DNA from: an uncultured Clostridia bacterium
GTDB lineage: Bacteria > Bacillota > Clostridia > Oscillospirales > Ruminococcaceae
Direction of reading: 5' to 3'
Assembly (NCBI GenBank): GCA_947586185.1
Contig: CANPXN010000030.1
Coordinates: 1-33,801 of the forward strand
DNA: 33,801 bases
Below, in pieces: positions 22,997 through 31,276 of the stretch. The translations under genes and the position numbers were made by a program. Every line of letters begins with the position of its first letter. Within the stretch, counting starts at the first letter, position 1. The notes beneath the pieces were generated by a model, which saw nothing but the letters and a program-made list of their open reading frames with translations, was not told the origin of the DNA and did no database searches.

Positions 22997-24061
22997 ATGG
23001 GAGACAAAATATCGGTTATCATCCCTGTTTACAAAGTGGAGCCATATTTACACCAATGCTTGGACAGCGTTATCAATCAGACATACAGGGATTTGGAAAT
23101 TCTTCTGATTGATGATGGCTCTCCTGATCGTTGTGGTGTGATTTGTGACGAGTATGCTGGAAAAGATAGCCGAATTAAAGTTCTACACAAAAAGAATGCT
23201 GGAGTACACGCCGCGTGGAATGACGGTTTGGCAATGAGCACAGGTAAATGGATCGCTTTTGTTGATTCTGATGATTGGATTGACACAGATTATTTTGAGA
23301 TGTTAATTAACGCTGATCATTTGGAGAAGGCGGACATTATTCAGTCTGGAGGATTTTATAGAGAAGAAGAGCGGGGACGTTTTGTGCGTTGGGCTTTTTT
23401 GAGTCCATTTAGATTTGAAAAACGGGAAGAAATAGAAAAGCTAAGGCTTAACCTGTTAATTCGCTCAAGTAATCCCAAAATCAAAGGGACTATTGGTTAT
23501 GTGTGGGGGAAGTTATTTAGAGCAAGGCTTATAAAGGACAATAATATTTGGTTTGATTCACAGATTCGAGTCGGCTTGATGGGAGATGTCCTTTTTAATT
23601 GGGACGTTTTTGAAAAAGCATCTTTTTTTGACGGGATTGTATATTGCGGATATCATTATCGAATTACGCAAAAGTCTGGCTCATTCAAATTTGATCCCAA
23701 TCGGGCTAAAGCACAAGAGTATATTCAGCAACAGTTCTACGAACGAATTAAAAAGGCGGATGGAGATCAATCGCTGTATAAGGCATTCGAATCAAGATGT
23801 TTACGGGATATTGTTCACAATTTGCAGTGCTGTTATTTTCACCCGAATAACCCGGCCAATCACAAGGAGGTCGCGGCTGGTATTAGGGAAATGAAAGGAA
23901 GGCCATATTATAAGGAAGCTATTTTTTCCAAGGACAATCCATATAACAACGTGAAACTCCGAGCCTTTCAAATCGCGCTGAGATTACCCTTGGTATGGAC
24001 ACTCAGGATGATGATCAACCTCTGGAATATACTGGACAAACGTGAAAAAAAGATATCGTGA
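22997..24061 (+). CDS. Glycosyltransferase family 2 (first of two paralogs)
   Basis: 354 residues from ATG 22997, 8 nt after GGAGG; the frame also opens at 22976 without a site. A GT-A domain occupies the first half: SVIIPVYKVEPYLHQCLDSV, LIDDGSPDRCG, and the metal-binding VDSDDW. A C-terminal half of about 150 residues ends with a basic tail and amphipathic or hydrophobic helices, suggesting membrane association. The gene is AT-rich compared with glf. A second GT2 encoded at 28749 has the same layout, including a matching C-terminal KEAI...ALRLP segment, so the two arose by duplication. The donor is unknown. Confidence 0.9.
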   Translation: MGDKISVIIPVYKVEPYLHQCLDSVINQTYRDLEILLIDDGSPDRCGVICDEYAGKDSRIKVLHKKNAGVHAAWNDGLAMSTGKWIAFVDSDDWIDTDYFEMLINADHLEKADIIQSGGFYREEERGRFVRWAFLSPFRFEKREEIEKLRLNLLIRSSNPKIKGTIGYVWGKLFRARLIKDNNIWFDSQIRVGLMGDVLFNWDVFEKASFFDGIVYCGYHYRITQKSGSFKFDPNRAKAQEYIQQQFYERIKKADGDQSLYKAFESRCLRDIVHNLQCCYFHPNNPANHKEVAAGIREMKGRPYYKEAIFSKDNPYNNVKLRAFQIALRLPLVWTLRMMINLWNILDKREKKIS

Positions 24062-24077
24062 TATATTGGAGAAAGTT

Positions 24078-24914
24078 ATGCGCAGATATTATAAGTTTAA
24101 AATAAAGGCTAAGGAGTTTCTGGACAAAATAGGCCTTCTAAATTTTTTTACAACATTATATGGTATTAGATGGTATATACGACACGTGAAATGCAAAGTG
24201 GAAGCAAAAATGCGGGCAAGAGGATATCTGGATAAGCGGTATGAAAGACTACGGGAATTTGAAGGGGTGCACGAGGGAGAACGGTGTTTTATCGTTTGTA
24301 CTGGACCCAGCCTTACGTTGAAAGATATAGAGGTATTGAAAGACGAATATACCTTTGGAATGAATACAATCACAAAAATATTCTCTCAGACAGATTGGCG
24401 ACCAACATATTATGTGATCGATGATATTGGCGGTTATGTCGGCTTAGAAAATGAACTGATTGAGTCCAAGCTTGAGATTTGCTTTACCTCCGACTTATTG
24501 GTTGATATGGTGAAACCAAAGGTGGATTTTATAGCATATCCTTTTGAAAGGGTGAAGCAATATTGGCCGTCAGAGACGCCCAGACTGGAGTTTTCAGGAA
24601 ATGCATACGAGATTGTATACGGCGCGTATACGGTGACCTGTTCTGCTATGCAGTTAGCAGTCTACATGGGTTTCAAAGAAATCTACCTGATTGGGTGTGA
24701 TTGTGATTATAGCGGTGAAAAAAAACACTTTATTGATGATGATATTAAGAACGAGCATCGCGCCATTGACACGGAGCAAAAAATGATCATGACATATGAG
24801 ACGGCAAAAAAATACGCCGATACTCATGACATCAAGATTCTAAATGCTACCCGTGGCGGGAAGTTAGAAGTGTTTGAGAGGGTGGATTTTGATTCTTTAT
24901 TTGTTGGCGATTAA
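24078..24914 (+). CDS. DUF115/MptE-like domain protein, possible glycosyltransferase
   Basis: 278 residues from ATG 24078 (GGAG 6 nt upstream; a GTG at 24042 would lie within the GT2 gene). A basic N-terminal region (1-60) precedes a Rossmann-like domain with FIVCTGPSL (71-79), the GMN and YYVIDD elements (94-116), and EIYLIGCDCDYSGEKKHF (201-218). This set matches the DUF115 family (archaeal MptE-like; also present in Maf proteins, which attach nonulosonic acids to flagellin). Lying two positions from genes for CMP-ulosonate synthesis, it may transfer the ulosonate. The family call is fairly secure; the activity is inferred. An A8 run (24718-24725) lies within the gene. Confidence 0.75.
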   Translation: MRRYYKFKIKAKEFLDKIGLLNFFTTLYGIRWYIRHVKCKVEAKMRARGYLDKRYERLREFEGVHEGERCFIVCTGPSLTLKDIEVLKDEYTFGMNTITKIFSQTDWRPTYYVIDDIGGYVGLENELIESKLEICFTSDLLVDMVKPKVDFIAYPFERVKQYWPSETPRLEFSGNAYEIVYGAYTVTCSAMQLAVYMGFKEIYLIGCDCDYSGEKKHFIDDDIKNEHRAIDTEQKMIMTYETAKKYADTHDIKILNATRGGKLEVFERVDFDSLFVGD

Positions 24915-24967
24915 TGATTTTATAAAGATACTTGAAGATCAATTCATGAACGGAAGTTGATCTGAAC

Positions 24968-25892
24968 GTGAAAATTGTAATATTTGGCGCAAGCGGAGGC
25001 GGATAGGAGCTGTATTATCAACTCCATGAAGATCGAACGGTGGAAACTATTGTGTTTGTGGATATATTTAAATCGGGAGAGCAGTTTGCCCTGCCGATAT
25101 ACAAGCCCTCGGAGCTGAAGACACTTCCTTATGGTACCATCTATTATACGACGACTTCCTCTTCGGGGGTCAAGGCCCAGCTGCTTAAGATGGGAATCGA
25201 CGAGAAAAAGATCGTCCCGATCGATCCTGTTTGTTGGCTAAGGAAATGGAAAGAGAGGCGATCCTTGCAAACTTAGCTCAGGAGATATGCAAGCGGATAT
25301 CCCCGACAGTGTAGCGAAAGTCTGTGTGTTTCGCGGCAAATTTGCCAGGCTGATAAACAGGGCTTTTCCAGACAGGAAGCTCTATCTGTTTGACATGTTC
25401 CAGGGGCTTGATGTTCGGGATACGCTTTTGAGGAGGGATATGATTGAGGTCCGAAAAGCGGAGGTTTCTTTAAGGAGACATCTATCGATATGGTCATCTC
25501 CAAGATGCAATACCCGGAGAGGATGCAGTCGTTTGTCGAGGACATGTCTCGGAGAGCTTGGGGGAGTCGATGACAAGCTCTGCTTTGTAAATCTGGATAT
25601 GGTCTTTCATAAGCTTACGCTGGAGGCTCTCAGATGGTTCTATCCCCGAATTAGTGTGGGGGAAGGAAGGCTGATACATGACTATTTTGACACACTCAAT
25701 TTTCCTAATCTGAAAAGAGAAGTCATTGAATTTGCAAAAGAAGTTGGAATGCGGGGACAGTTCGAGTGTTTTTATAATAAAGGCTTGAACCTTCAGTCGC
25801 TTCGCGATAGCTCCCTTTTTAAACAGGAGCCAAAAAGAGACTGGATAGAGCCTATGACGTCAAAACGTACCATATTGGCAATTTGCCAGTAA
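24968..25892 (+). pseudogene. Decayed TylF/macrocin-O-methyltransferase-like gene with an N-terminal Rossmann part
   Basis: From GTG 24968 the reading begins KIVIFGASGGG and hits TAG at 25004; the same frame then continues as ELYYQLHE...VETIVFVDIF to a stop at 25274. A shift is needed to pick up LAQEICKRIS, and another to reach the frame beginning near 25287 (VAKVCVFRGKFARLINRAFPDRKLYLFD). Within 25440-25570 the homologous reading (SIDMVISKMQYPER) moves to a different frame before returning as KLCFVNLDMVFHKLTLEALRWFYPR and LIHDYFDTLNFPN. These blocks match TylF-type methyltransferases. At least one nonsense and several frameshift lesions show a non-functional gene. It fills the otherwise empty stretch 24915-25940. 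Confidence 0.75.
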
Positions 25893-25940
25893 TAATATAC
25901 AATTTATATTATGTTATTGAAGAAAGCGGAGTGAAACAGA

Positions 25941-26678
25941 GTGAAAATAATCGGAGTAATTCCAGCAAGGTACCAATCTTCCCGGTTCCCGGGAAAGCCG
26001 CTTGCGGATATTCTGGGAAAGCCGATGATATGGTGGGTGTATCAACAGGCCAAAAAGGTCCATGGGCTTGATGAACTCCTTGTTGCGACTGATGATGAAA
26101 GAATTGAGGCCGCATGCCGAAAATATAGCATGAATTATATGATGACCTCTACGCAACACAAAACAGGCGCGGATAGGATTGCAGAGGTTGCAAAACGGAC
26201 ATATGGAGATATATATCTGAACATCCAAGGTGATGAGCCGCTAATAAATCCAGAAGTTATATCGAAGATAATCAGTCTCAAGATAGAATCGAATGAGCCT
26301 TACGTTGGCTTGCGGTCAACAATCGAAGATATAAACGCAATCAATGACCCTAATACTGTAAAAGTAGTGACCGATTTATCTGGCTATGCGCTTTACTTTT
26401 CCCGTTCCCCAATTCCGTACAGCAAAAACACCGATTGCGTTTTCAGATGTATGGGTTTATATGCCTATGATCGTCAAATGTTAATTGACTTCCAAGCGTG
26501 GGGGCAGAGTGACCTTGAAATTGCCGAGAACGGCATTGAAATGCTACGCGCAATGGAACATGGCATTAAAATAAAACTGTTTGATACAAAGTGGCATTCA
26601 ATTGGCGTTGATTTGCCGGAACACATTCCGCTGGTAGAGAAGCTTATTATGAACGGGAGTGAAAACCATGAGAAATAG
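25941..26678 (+). CDS. KdsB-like CMP-ulosonate (3-deoxy-2-keto sugar acid) cytidylyltransferase
   Basis: 245 residues, GTG 25941. The N-terminus VIPARYQSSRFPGKPLADILGKPMIWWVY is almost the canonical KdsB block; it is followed by VATDDERI, HKTGADRIAEV, NIQGDEPLI and MGLYAYDRQML. KdsB activates Kdo as CMP-Kdo. In a Gram-positive without lipopolysaccharide the substrate is more likely a related ulosonic acid made by the neighbouring aldolase and phosphatase genes, and used in the surface polysaccharide. The gene overlaps the aldolase gene by 11 nt. No kdsA or kdsD homologue appears in the window. Confidence 0.85.
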   Translation: MKIIGVIPARYQSSRFPGKPLADILGKPMIWWVYQQAKKVHGLDELLVATDDERIEAACRKYSMNYMMTSTQHKTGADRIAEVAKRTYGDIYLNIQGDEPLINPEVISKIISLKIESNEPYVGLRSTIEDINAINDPNTVKVVTDLSGYALYFSRSPIPYSKNTDCVFRCMGLYAYDRQMLIDFQAWGQSDLEIAENGIEMLRAMEHGIKIKLFDTKWHSIGVDLPEHIPLVEKLIMNGSENHEK

Positions 26679-28266
26679 TGAGGCCATAACAATCCTTGAC
26701 TGTACTTTGCGCGATGGCGGTCATTTGACAGATGGTTATTTTGGTGAACAAATGATAAGGAGCACAATACGGAATTTAGTATCGGCTAATGTAGATATCA
26801 TTGAAGTCGGGTTTCTTATGGAACAACACTATAATACAGATACTGCCCGATTTAAGACAATTGCAGATGTCAAAAGAGTCCTCCCATCAAATAAGGGAAA
26901 CTCCAAATTTTCTCTTATGGCAGACTTTATTGATGTAAGTGAATTGGAGCCATATGACGGCACAATCGACTTTATCCGCTTATCATTTAAACGGCAAAGG
27001 CTTAATTGGGGCCTCAATGCCGCGAAAATATTGATGGAAAAAGGCTATAAGTGTTTTATCAATCCGGTAAATTGCAATATTTATTCTGATTCCGAATACA
27101 TTCAGGTGCTCCAAAAGGTAAACGAATTGAAGCCATATGGTTTCTCGATTGTGGATACATTTGGTGTACTCAGGAAAAAAGATTTATCAAGGATTTATTA
27201 TTTGGCCGAGAACACTCTGGATCCGAGTATTTGCATTGGGTTGCACCTACATGAGAATTTAGGTTATTCGCTTTTATTAGCGCAGCATTTTATTGAAATT
27301 CACGAACCGATGCGAAAAATCAACATAGACGCATCGCTTCTTGGAATGGGCCGTGCTCCGGGCAATTTATGCATAGAACAAATTATGGAGCTTATGAACG
27401 AGCGATATGGCGGGAGATATGTGCTGGAACCCGTGCTGGATATCATAAACGATTATATCGAACCGCTGAAGGAAGAAAAGCGGTGGGGGTATTCTGTGCC
27501 TTATTTTCTATCGGCGAAATATCATTTGCACAGGACTTATGCGGAATACCTGATGGGAAAATGGAAATTGGGGATCAAAGATATACAGAGGATATTAAGT
27601 CAGGTCGACAGTACTCAAGCAGAATATTTTAACGAAGAATATATTGAAGAGTTGTATAAAAATTATATTAGTATCGGTATTGACGATAATGAGAGCGTCA
27701 AGTTGCTAAAACACAGGCTTGATGGAAAAGACATTCTCATCATAGCGCCGGGGAGTTCAATTGAGAAATATAAGGGTGATATCATTAGCTACTCAAAAAG
27801 GCCAAATATTTGTACCATAAGCGTAGGGTTTTCCCCGGATTTTACGGAGGAGGACTTCGTCTGGATAACGAGTGTAAAACGGTATAATCAGTTTGATTTT
27901 GGGGCACCGCATGGAGAAGTAATCATTACGTCGAATCTGATAAGAGACGCAAATTCATTCGAGTATGTCCTTAACTACAATCACCTGTTATATCATGATG
28001 ATGTAGCAAATGACGATAGCGTGTTATTACTTTTAAATTTTATAAGGTCTTTAAGTACACGCAATATTTATATCGCTGGCTTTGATGGCTTTAGCAATAA
28101 TGAGAATAACTTCTATGGAGAAATGACAACCCGGCAAAAAGATTATGGAAACATAAATCGAATTACTTCTGAAATACTCAATCGGTCATATTCAGATTTA
28201 AATCTACAGTTTATCACTCCAACGTTATACAAATATGAAAGAAATTGGCGAGAAAATGAAACCTAA
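26668..28266 (+). CDS. HMGL-family aldolase fused to a C-terminal DUF115-like domain
   Basis: 532 residues from ATG 26668 with GGGAG 8 nt upstream. Residues 6-300 are a DmpG/HMG-CoA-lyase-type TIM barrel: ILDCTLRDGGH (9-19) with D11 and R15, EVGF (46-49), VDTFG (162-166), the metal-binding GLHLHENLG (191-199, H193 and H195) and LLGMGRAPGN (224-233). Such enzymes are divalent-metal pyruvate or acetyl-CoA aldol/Claisen catalysts. After a helical linker, residues 352-532 contain KDILIIAPGSSI (354-365) and RNIYIAGFDGFSNNENNFYG (465-484), which parallel the FIVCTGPSL and EIYLIGCDCDYSG elements of the DUF115 protein encoded at 24078. Placed between KdsB- and KdsC-like genes, with overlaps on both sides, it probably forms the 3-deoxy-2-keto acid skeleton. 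The exact substrate is unknown. Confidence 0.8.
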   Translation: MRNSEAITILDCTLRDGGHLTDGYFGEQMIRSTIRNLVSANVDIIEVGFLMEQHYNTDTARFKTIADVKRVLPSNKGNSKFSLMADFIDVSELEPYDGTIDFIRLSFKRQRLNWGLNAAKILMEKGYKCFINPVNCNIYSDSEYIQVLQKVNELKPYGFSIVDTFGVLRKKDLSRIYYLAENTLDPSICIGLHLHENLGYSLLLAQHFIEIHEPMRKINIDASLLGMGRAPGNLCIEQIMELMNERYGGRYVLEPVLDIINDYIEPLKEEKRWGYSVPYFLSAKYHLHRTYAEYLMGKWKLGIKDIQRILSQVDSTQAEYFNEEYIEELYKNYISIGIDDNESVKLLKHRLDGKDILIIAPGSSIEKYKGDIISYSKRPNICTISVGFSPDFTEEDFVWITSVKRYNQFDFGAPHGEVIITSNLIRDANSFEYVLNYNHLLYHDDVANDDSVLLLLNFIRSLSTRNIYIAGFDGFSNNENNFYGEMTTRQKDYGNINRITSEILNRSYSDLNLQFITPTLYKYERNWRENET

Positions 28267-28747
28267 ATTGTTTATCATGGATGTGGACGGGACACTCACC
28301 GACGGAAAGATTTATATGTCAGCAAACGGTGAGCTCTTCAAAGCGTTTGACATTAAGGATGGATATGGGATACATGATCTTCTCCCGAAAGCGGGGATTG
28401 TGCCTGTTGTGATAACAGCGCGGGAATCTGCTATTGTTACGAACCGCTGCAAGGAGCTGGGTATTGTCCACTGTTACCAGGGGTGTCGTGATAAAGTAAA
28501 AAAGCTTGCCGAGCTGGCAGAGCGGTTTGTACTCTTTGCAGACGAAAATGGAGTTTTTCAAGAGATTGCCTATATGGGCGACGATATTGTCGATATCCCG
28601 TGTATGCGTTGTTGCGGTATCGTTGGCTGTCCGGCTGATGCGGTAGGTGAGGTCAAGGAGATTGCTACATTTATTTCCTCCAAAAACGGTGGTAATGGTG
28701 CAGCACGGGAGTTTATTGAGTGGATTTTGAGGAAAGGATTAGCCTAA
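28256..28747 (+). CDS. KdsC-like HAD phosphatase
   Basis: 163 residues from ATG 28256, overlapping the aldolase gene by 11 nt; an in-frame ATG at 28235 is possible but less family-like. HAD type C0 features: FIMDVDGTLTDGKIYM (motif I), KAFDIKDGYGI, VVITARES (motif II), CYQGCRDKVKKL, and AYMGDDIVDIPCM (motif IV), then GCPADAV. This matches Kdo-8-phosphate phosphatase (KdsC) across its length. It would dephosphorylate the ulosonate phosphate before CMP activation, which implies that the upstream aldolase uses a phosphorylated aldose. Confidence 0.88.
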   Translation: MKPKLFIMDVDGTLTDGKIYMSANGELFKAFDIKDGYGIHDLLPKAGIVPVVITARESAIVTNRCKELGIVHCYQGCRDKVKKLAELAERFVLFADENGVFQEIAYMGDDIVDIPCMRCCGIVGCPADAVGEVKEIATFISSKNGGNGAAREFIEWILRKGLA

Positions 28748-28748
28748 A

Positions 28749-29795
28749 ATGAAGGAATCACCTAAAATTTCTGTCATAATTCCTGTTTATAAGGTCGAGC
28801 CGTTTCTGCGCCAGTGCCTGGACAGTGTGGTCAATCAGGTGTATCGTAATTTGGAGATCATAGTTATTGACGACGGTTCACCGGATAATTGCGGGATGAT
28901 CTGCGATGAGTATGCGGCGAGAGATGACCGAATCCAAGTAATCCACAAGGAAAACGGAGGACTTTGTGCTGCGAGAAACGATGGAATTTTCCGTGCTACC
29001 GGGGAATGGTTAACTTTTGCTGATTCGGATGACTGGCTCGATTTGGAGTACTTTGAAAAGATGGTAAATTGCCTGACAAATGATATTGGGGATATTGTTT
29101 GTTCTCAGGGAATCATTAAAGAAGATTCTCTGAAAAGAATTAAATTGTACGTTTTTGAAAGCCCAACTCAGATTGAAGGCAAAAAAGATAAAAACTATTT
29201 TTTCAACAAAATTTTGGTGACTAACACGAAAGATGGATATCCAATTGGTGCGGGCAGCGTTTGGGACAAATTCTATAGAAGAACATTTATTTGCCGAGAA
29301 GAACTTTTGTTTGATACATCTTCTAAAGCATGGGAGGATTTGTGGTTTAACCTCCAAGCATTTAAGAAGGCGAGGAAAGTGACGGTTACAGCGATAGTGG
29401 GATATCATTATCGCATGGTTCCCGGTTCTATAACAAATAGCTTTAATCCAAATCGTCCACAAATCAATTACGATTTTATCTGTAAGGCTCACTCCTTGTT
29501 GCGGGAACAGGATGGAATGGTTAGCAATTCTTTGAATGCGCGCGCGATTTGCTTGATAATACTTTCTTTTGACTTGTGCTATCTTCATCCCGCAAACACA
29601 AAAAGCAGTAGAGAGATTACAAAAGAAATCAAAGAAATGAAGAAATGGCACCACTATAAGGAAGCAATTTGGAGTAATAATAATCAGTTCTTAGGGAAAA
29701 AGCAGATCGTTTTCAAATATGCTCTTCGCCTGCCATGGATATGGCCTCTCAAACTGCTGTATTATGTGAACAAAATGTTGAAAAAAGTTGGTTGA
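28749..29795 (+). CDS. Glycosyltransferase family 2 (second paralog)
   Basis: 348 residues, ATG 28749, 1 nt after the phosphatase gene. The GT-A domain has KISVIIPVYKVEPFLRQC, VIDDGSPDNCG and FADSDDW; the C-terminal half ends HHYKEAIWSNNNQ...KYALRLPWIWPLKLL, closely parallel to the GT2 encoded at 22997. The two were probably produced by duplication and have diverged in the middle region that normally reads the acceptor. AT-rich. It probably adds one sugar of the repeat unit; donor unknown. Confidence 0.9.
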   Translation: MKESPKISVIIPVYKVEPFLRQCLDSVVNQVYRNLEIIVIDDGSPDNCGMICDEYAARDDRIQVIHKENGGLCAARNDGIFRATGEWLTFADSDDWLDLEYFEKMVNCLTNDIGDIVCSQGIIKEDSLKRIKLYVFESPTQIEGKKDKNYFFNKILVTNTKDGYPIGAGSVWDKFYRRTFICREELLFDTSSKAWEDLWFNLQAFKKARKVTVTAIVGYHYRMVPGSITNSFNPNRPQINYDFICKAHSLLREQDGMVSNSLNARAICLIILSFDLCYLHPANTKSSREITKEIKEMKKWHHYKEAIWSNNNQFLGKKQIVFKYALRLPWIWPLKLLYYVNKMLKKVG

Positions 29796-29801
29796 CCACA
29801 A

Positions 29802-31253
29802 ATGGCCAGTGAGAAGTCTCTTGTACAAAACTTCATATTCAACTTCATAAAGACACTGAACAGCATTATTTTCCCGGTTATTACTTTCGCCTACTCCGCC
29901 CGCGTTTTAGGTGTGGACGGGGTGGGGAGGGTCAACTTCACAAAGTCAGTGATCACGTATTTTACGATGATCGCCATGCTGGGCATGAATTACTACGGTA
30001 CTCGGGAGGCGGCAAAGCTACGTGACGACCCGGAGAAACTGAGCCGGTTTTGCGTGGAGATGCTGATTATCAATGGCTGTACGACCATGCTTGCCTACAC
30101 ACTTTTGGCTGCGGCGATGGCCTTCGTGCCGCTCCTTCGCGAATATGACACACTTCTTCTCATCTGTGGAGCGGCCATAGCTCTTCAGGGTATGGGGATG
30201 GAGTGGCTTTATCAGGCTATGGAGGAATACCGCTATATCGCGGTGCGGTCCATACTATTCCAGATCGGCGCGCTGGCGGCCATGTTCATCTTTGTCCGGG
30301 ACGAGACCGACGTGGTACCCTACGCCATGATAACCGTGGCGGCATCTTCTGGCTCCTATATACTCAATTTTATTAACGCGCGAAAATATATACGGCTCCA
30401 CCCCCACACCCGTTATGAAATTGCAAAACATCTAAAGCCCTTGTTGTGGCTTTTTGCCATGACCGTGTCCATCGAGCTATACACGGTACTGGATACCACC
30501 ATGCTGGGCTTCATAAAGGGGGACACCGCCGTTGGTCTTTACACGGCGGCCATCAAGGTGGAGCGGATGGTCAACACACTGATAACATCTATCGGCGTGG
30601 TGCTGATTCCGCGCCTTTCTTTCTTCATCGGTCAGGGCGAGAGCGAGAAGGTAAGGACGCTGGTGGACAAGGCGTACAATTATGTCTTTATGCTGTCCAT
30701 TCCAGCGGCGGTGGGGCTTTTCATGTTGAGCGACGAGATTATCCGTCTTTTCAGCGGCCCGGAGTTTGCTTCGGCGGGACTCACCATGCGAATCATGATG
30801 CCGATTGTTGTCCTGATACCCTTCAGCGTCGTCACAAACCAGCAGACTTTCGTCCCCATGGGGAAGGAGAATTTAATTATGTGCTCCACGCTGGTGGGAG
30901 CAGTCACGAATTTCACGCTGAACAGCCTCCTCATTCCACAATTTGCAGAAAACGGAGCGGCAATAGCAACGGTCGTCGCAGAGCTGGCAGTTGCAGTCGT
31001 GTGTTTTAAGAACGTCAGGAAGTATTTTGATATGAGAGGGACATTTAAATTCGTGTGGCAGTATTTGTTCGCAACGATAACCGTCCCGCTGATATGTCTG
31101 ACGCTTAACGTACTGGGTACAAGTTTTGCATTGACAGTGCTTGAAATGGCGCTTTCCGTGTCTTCTTACATTGCTGTGCTGTGGCTCTTGAAGAATCCGT
31201 ACTTCCACGTGGTGACCGATTCGGTTGTGAAAAAACTTCGGAAGTCACCATAA
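29802..31253 (+). CDS. wzx: Wzx-type oligosaccharide flippase
   Basis: 483 residues with about 12-14 hydrophobic helices throughout. The start NFIFNFIKTLNSIIFPVITFAYSARVLGVDGVGRVNF is typical of the polysaccharide-export (MOP/RfbX) family, as is the second-half repeat with VERMVNTLITSIGVVLIPRLSF. It moves the completed undecaprenyl-linked repeat unit across the membrane. With the Wzy polymerase next door and the Wzz-like regulator it defines a Wzx/Wzy-dependent pathway. It is GC-richer than its neighbours on both sides, suggesting a different origin or an older core position. Confidence 0.92.
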   Translation: MASEKSLVQNFIFNFIKTLNSIIFPVITFAYSARVLGVDGVGRVNFTKSVITYFTMIAMLGMNYYGTREAAKLRDDPEKLSRFCVEMLIINGCTTMLAYTLLAAAMAFVPLLREYDTLLLICGAAIALQGMGMEWLYQAMEEYRYIAVRSILFQIGALAAMFIFVRDETDVVPYAMITVAASSGSYILNFINARKYIRLHPHTRYEIAKHLKPLLWLFAMTVSIELYTVLDTTMLGFIKGDTAVGLYTAAIKVERMVNTLITSIGVVLIPRLSFFIGQGESEKVRTLVDKAYNYVFMLSIPAAVGLFMLSDEIIRLFSGPEFASAGLTMRIMMPIVVLIPFSVVTNQQTFVPMGKENLIMCSTLVGAVTNFTLNSLLIPQFAENGAAIATVVAELAVAVVCFKNVRKYFDMRGTFKFVWQYLFATITVPLICLTLNVLGTSFALTVLEMALSVSSYIAVLWLLKNPYFHVVTDSVVKKLRKSP

Positions 31254-31276
31254 TTGCGTTTTGAGGTGTTCATAAT

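Noticed and set aside
24718-24725. A8 tract in the DUF115 gene as a contingency site
   Set aside because: Runs of A or T of 7-8 occur several times in the AT-rich genes here, so this one is not distinctive, unlike the two G9 runs.
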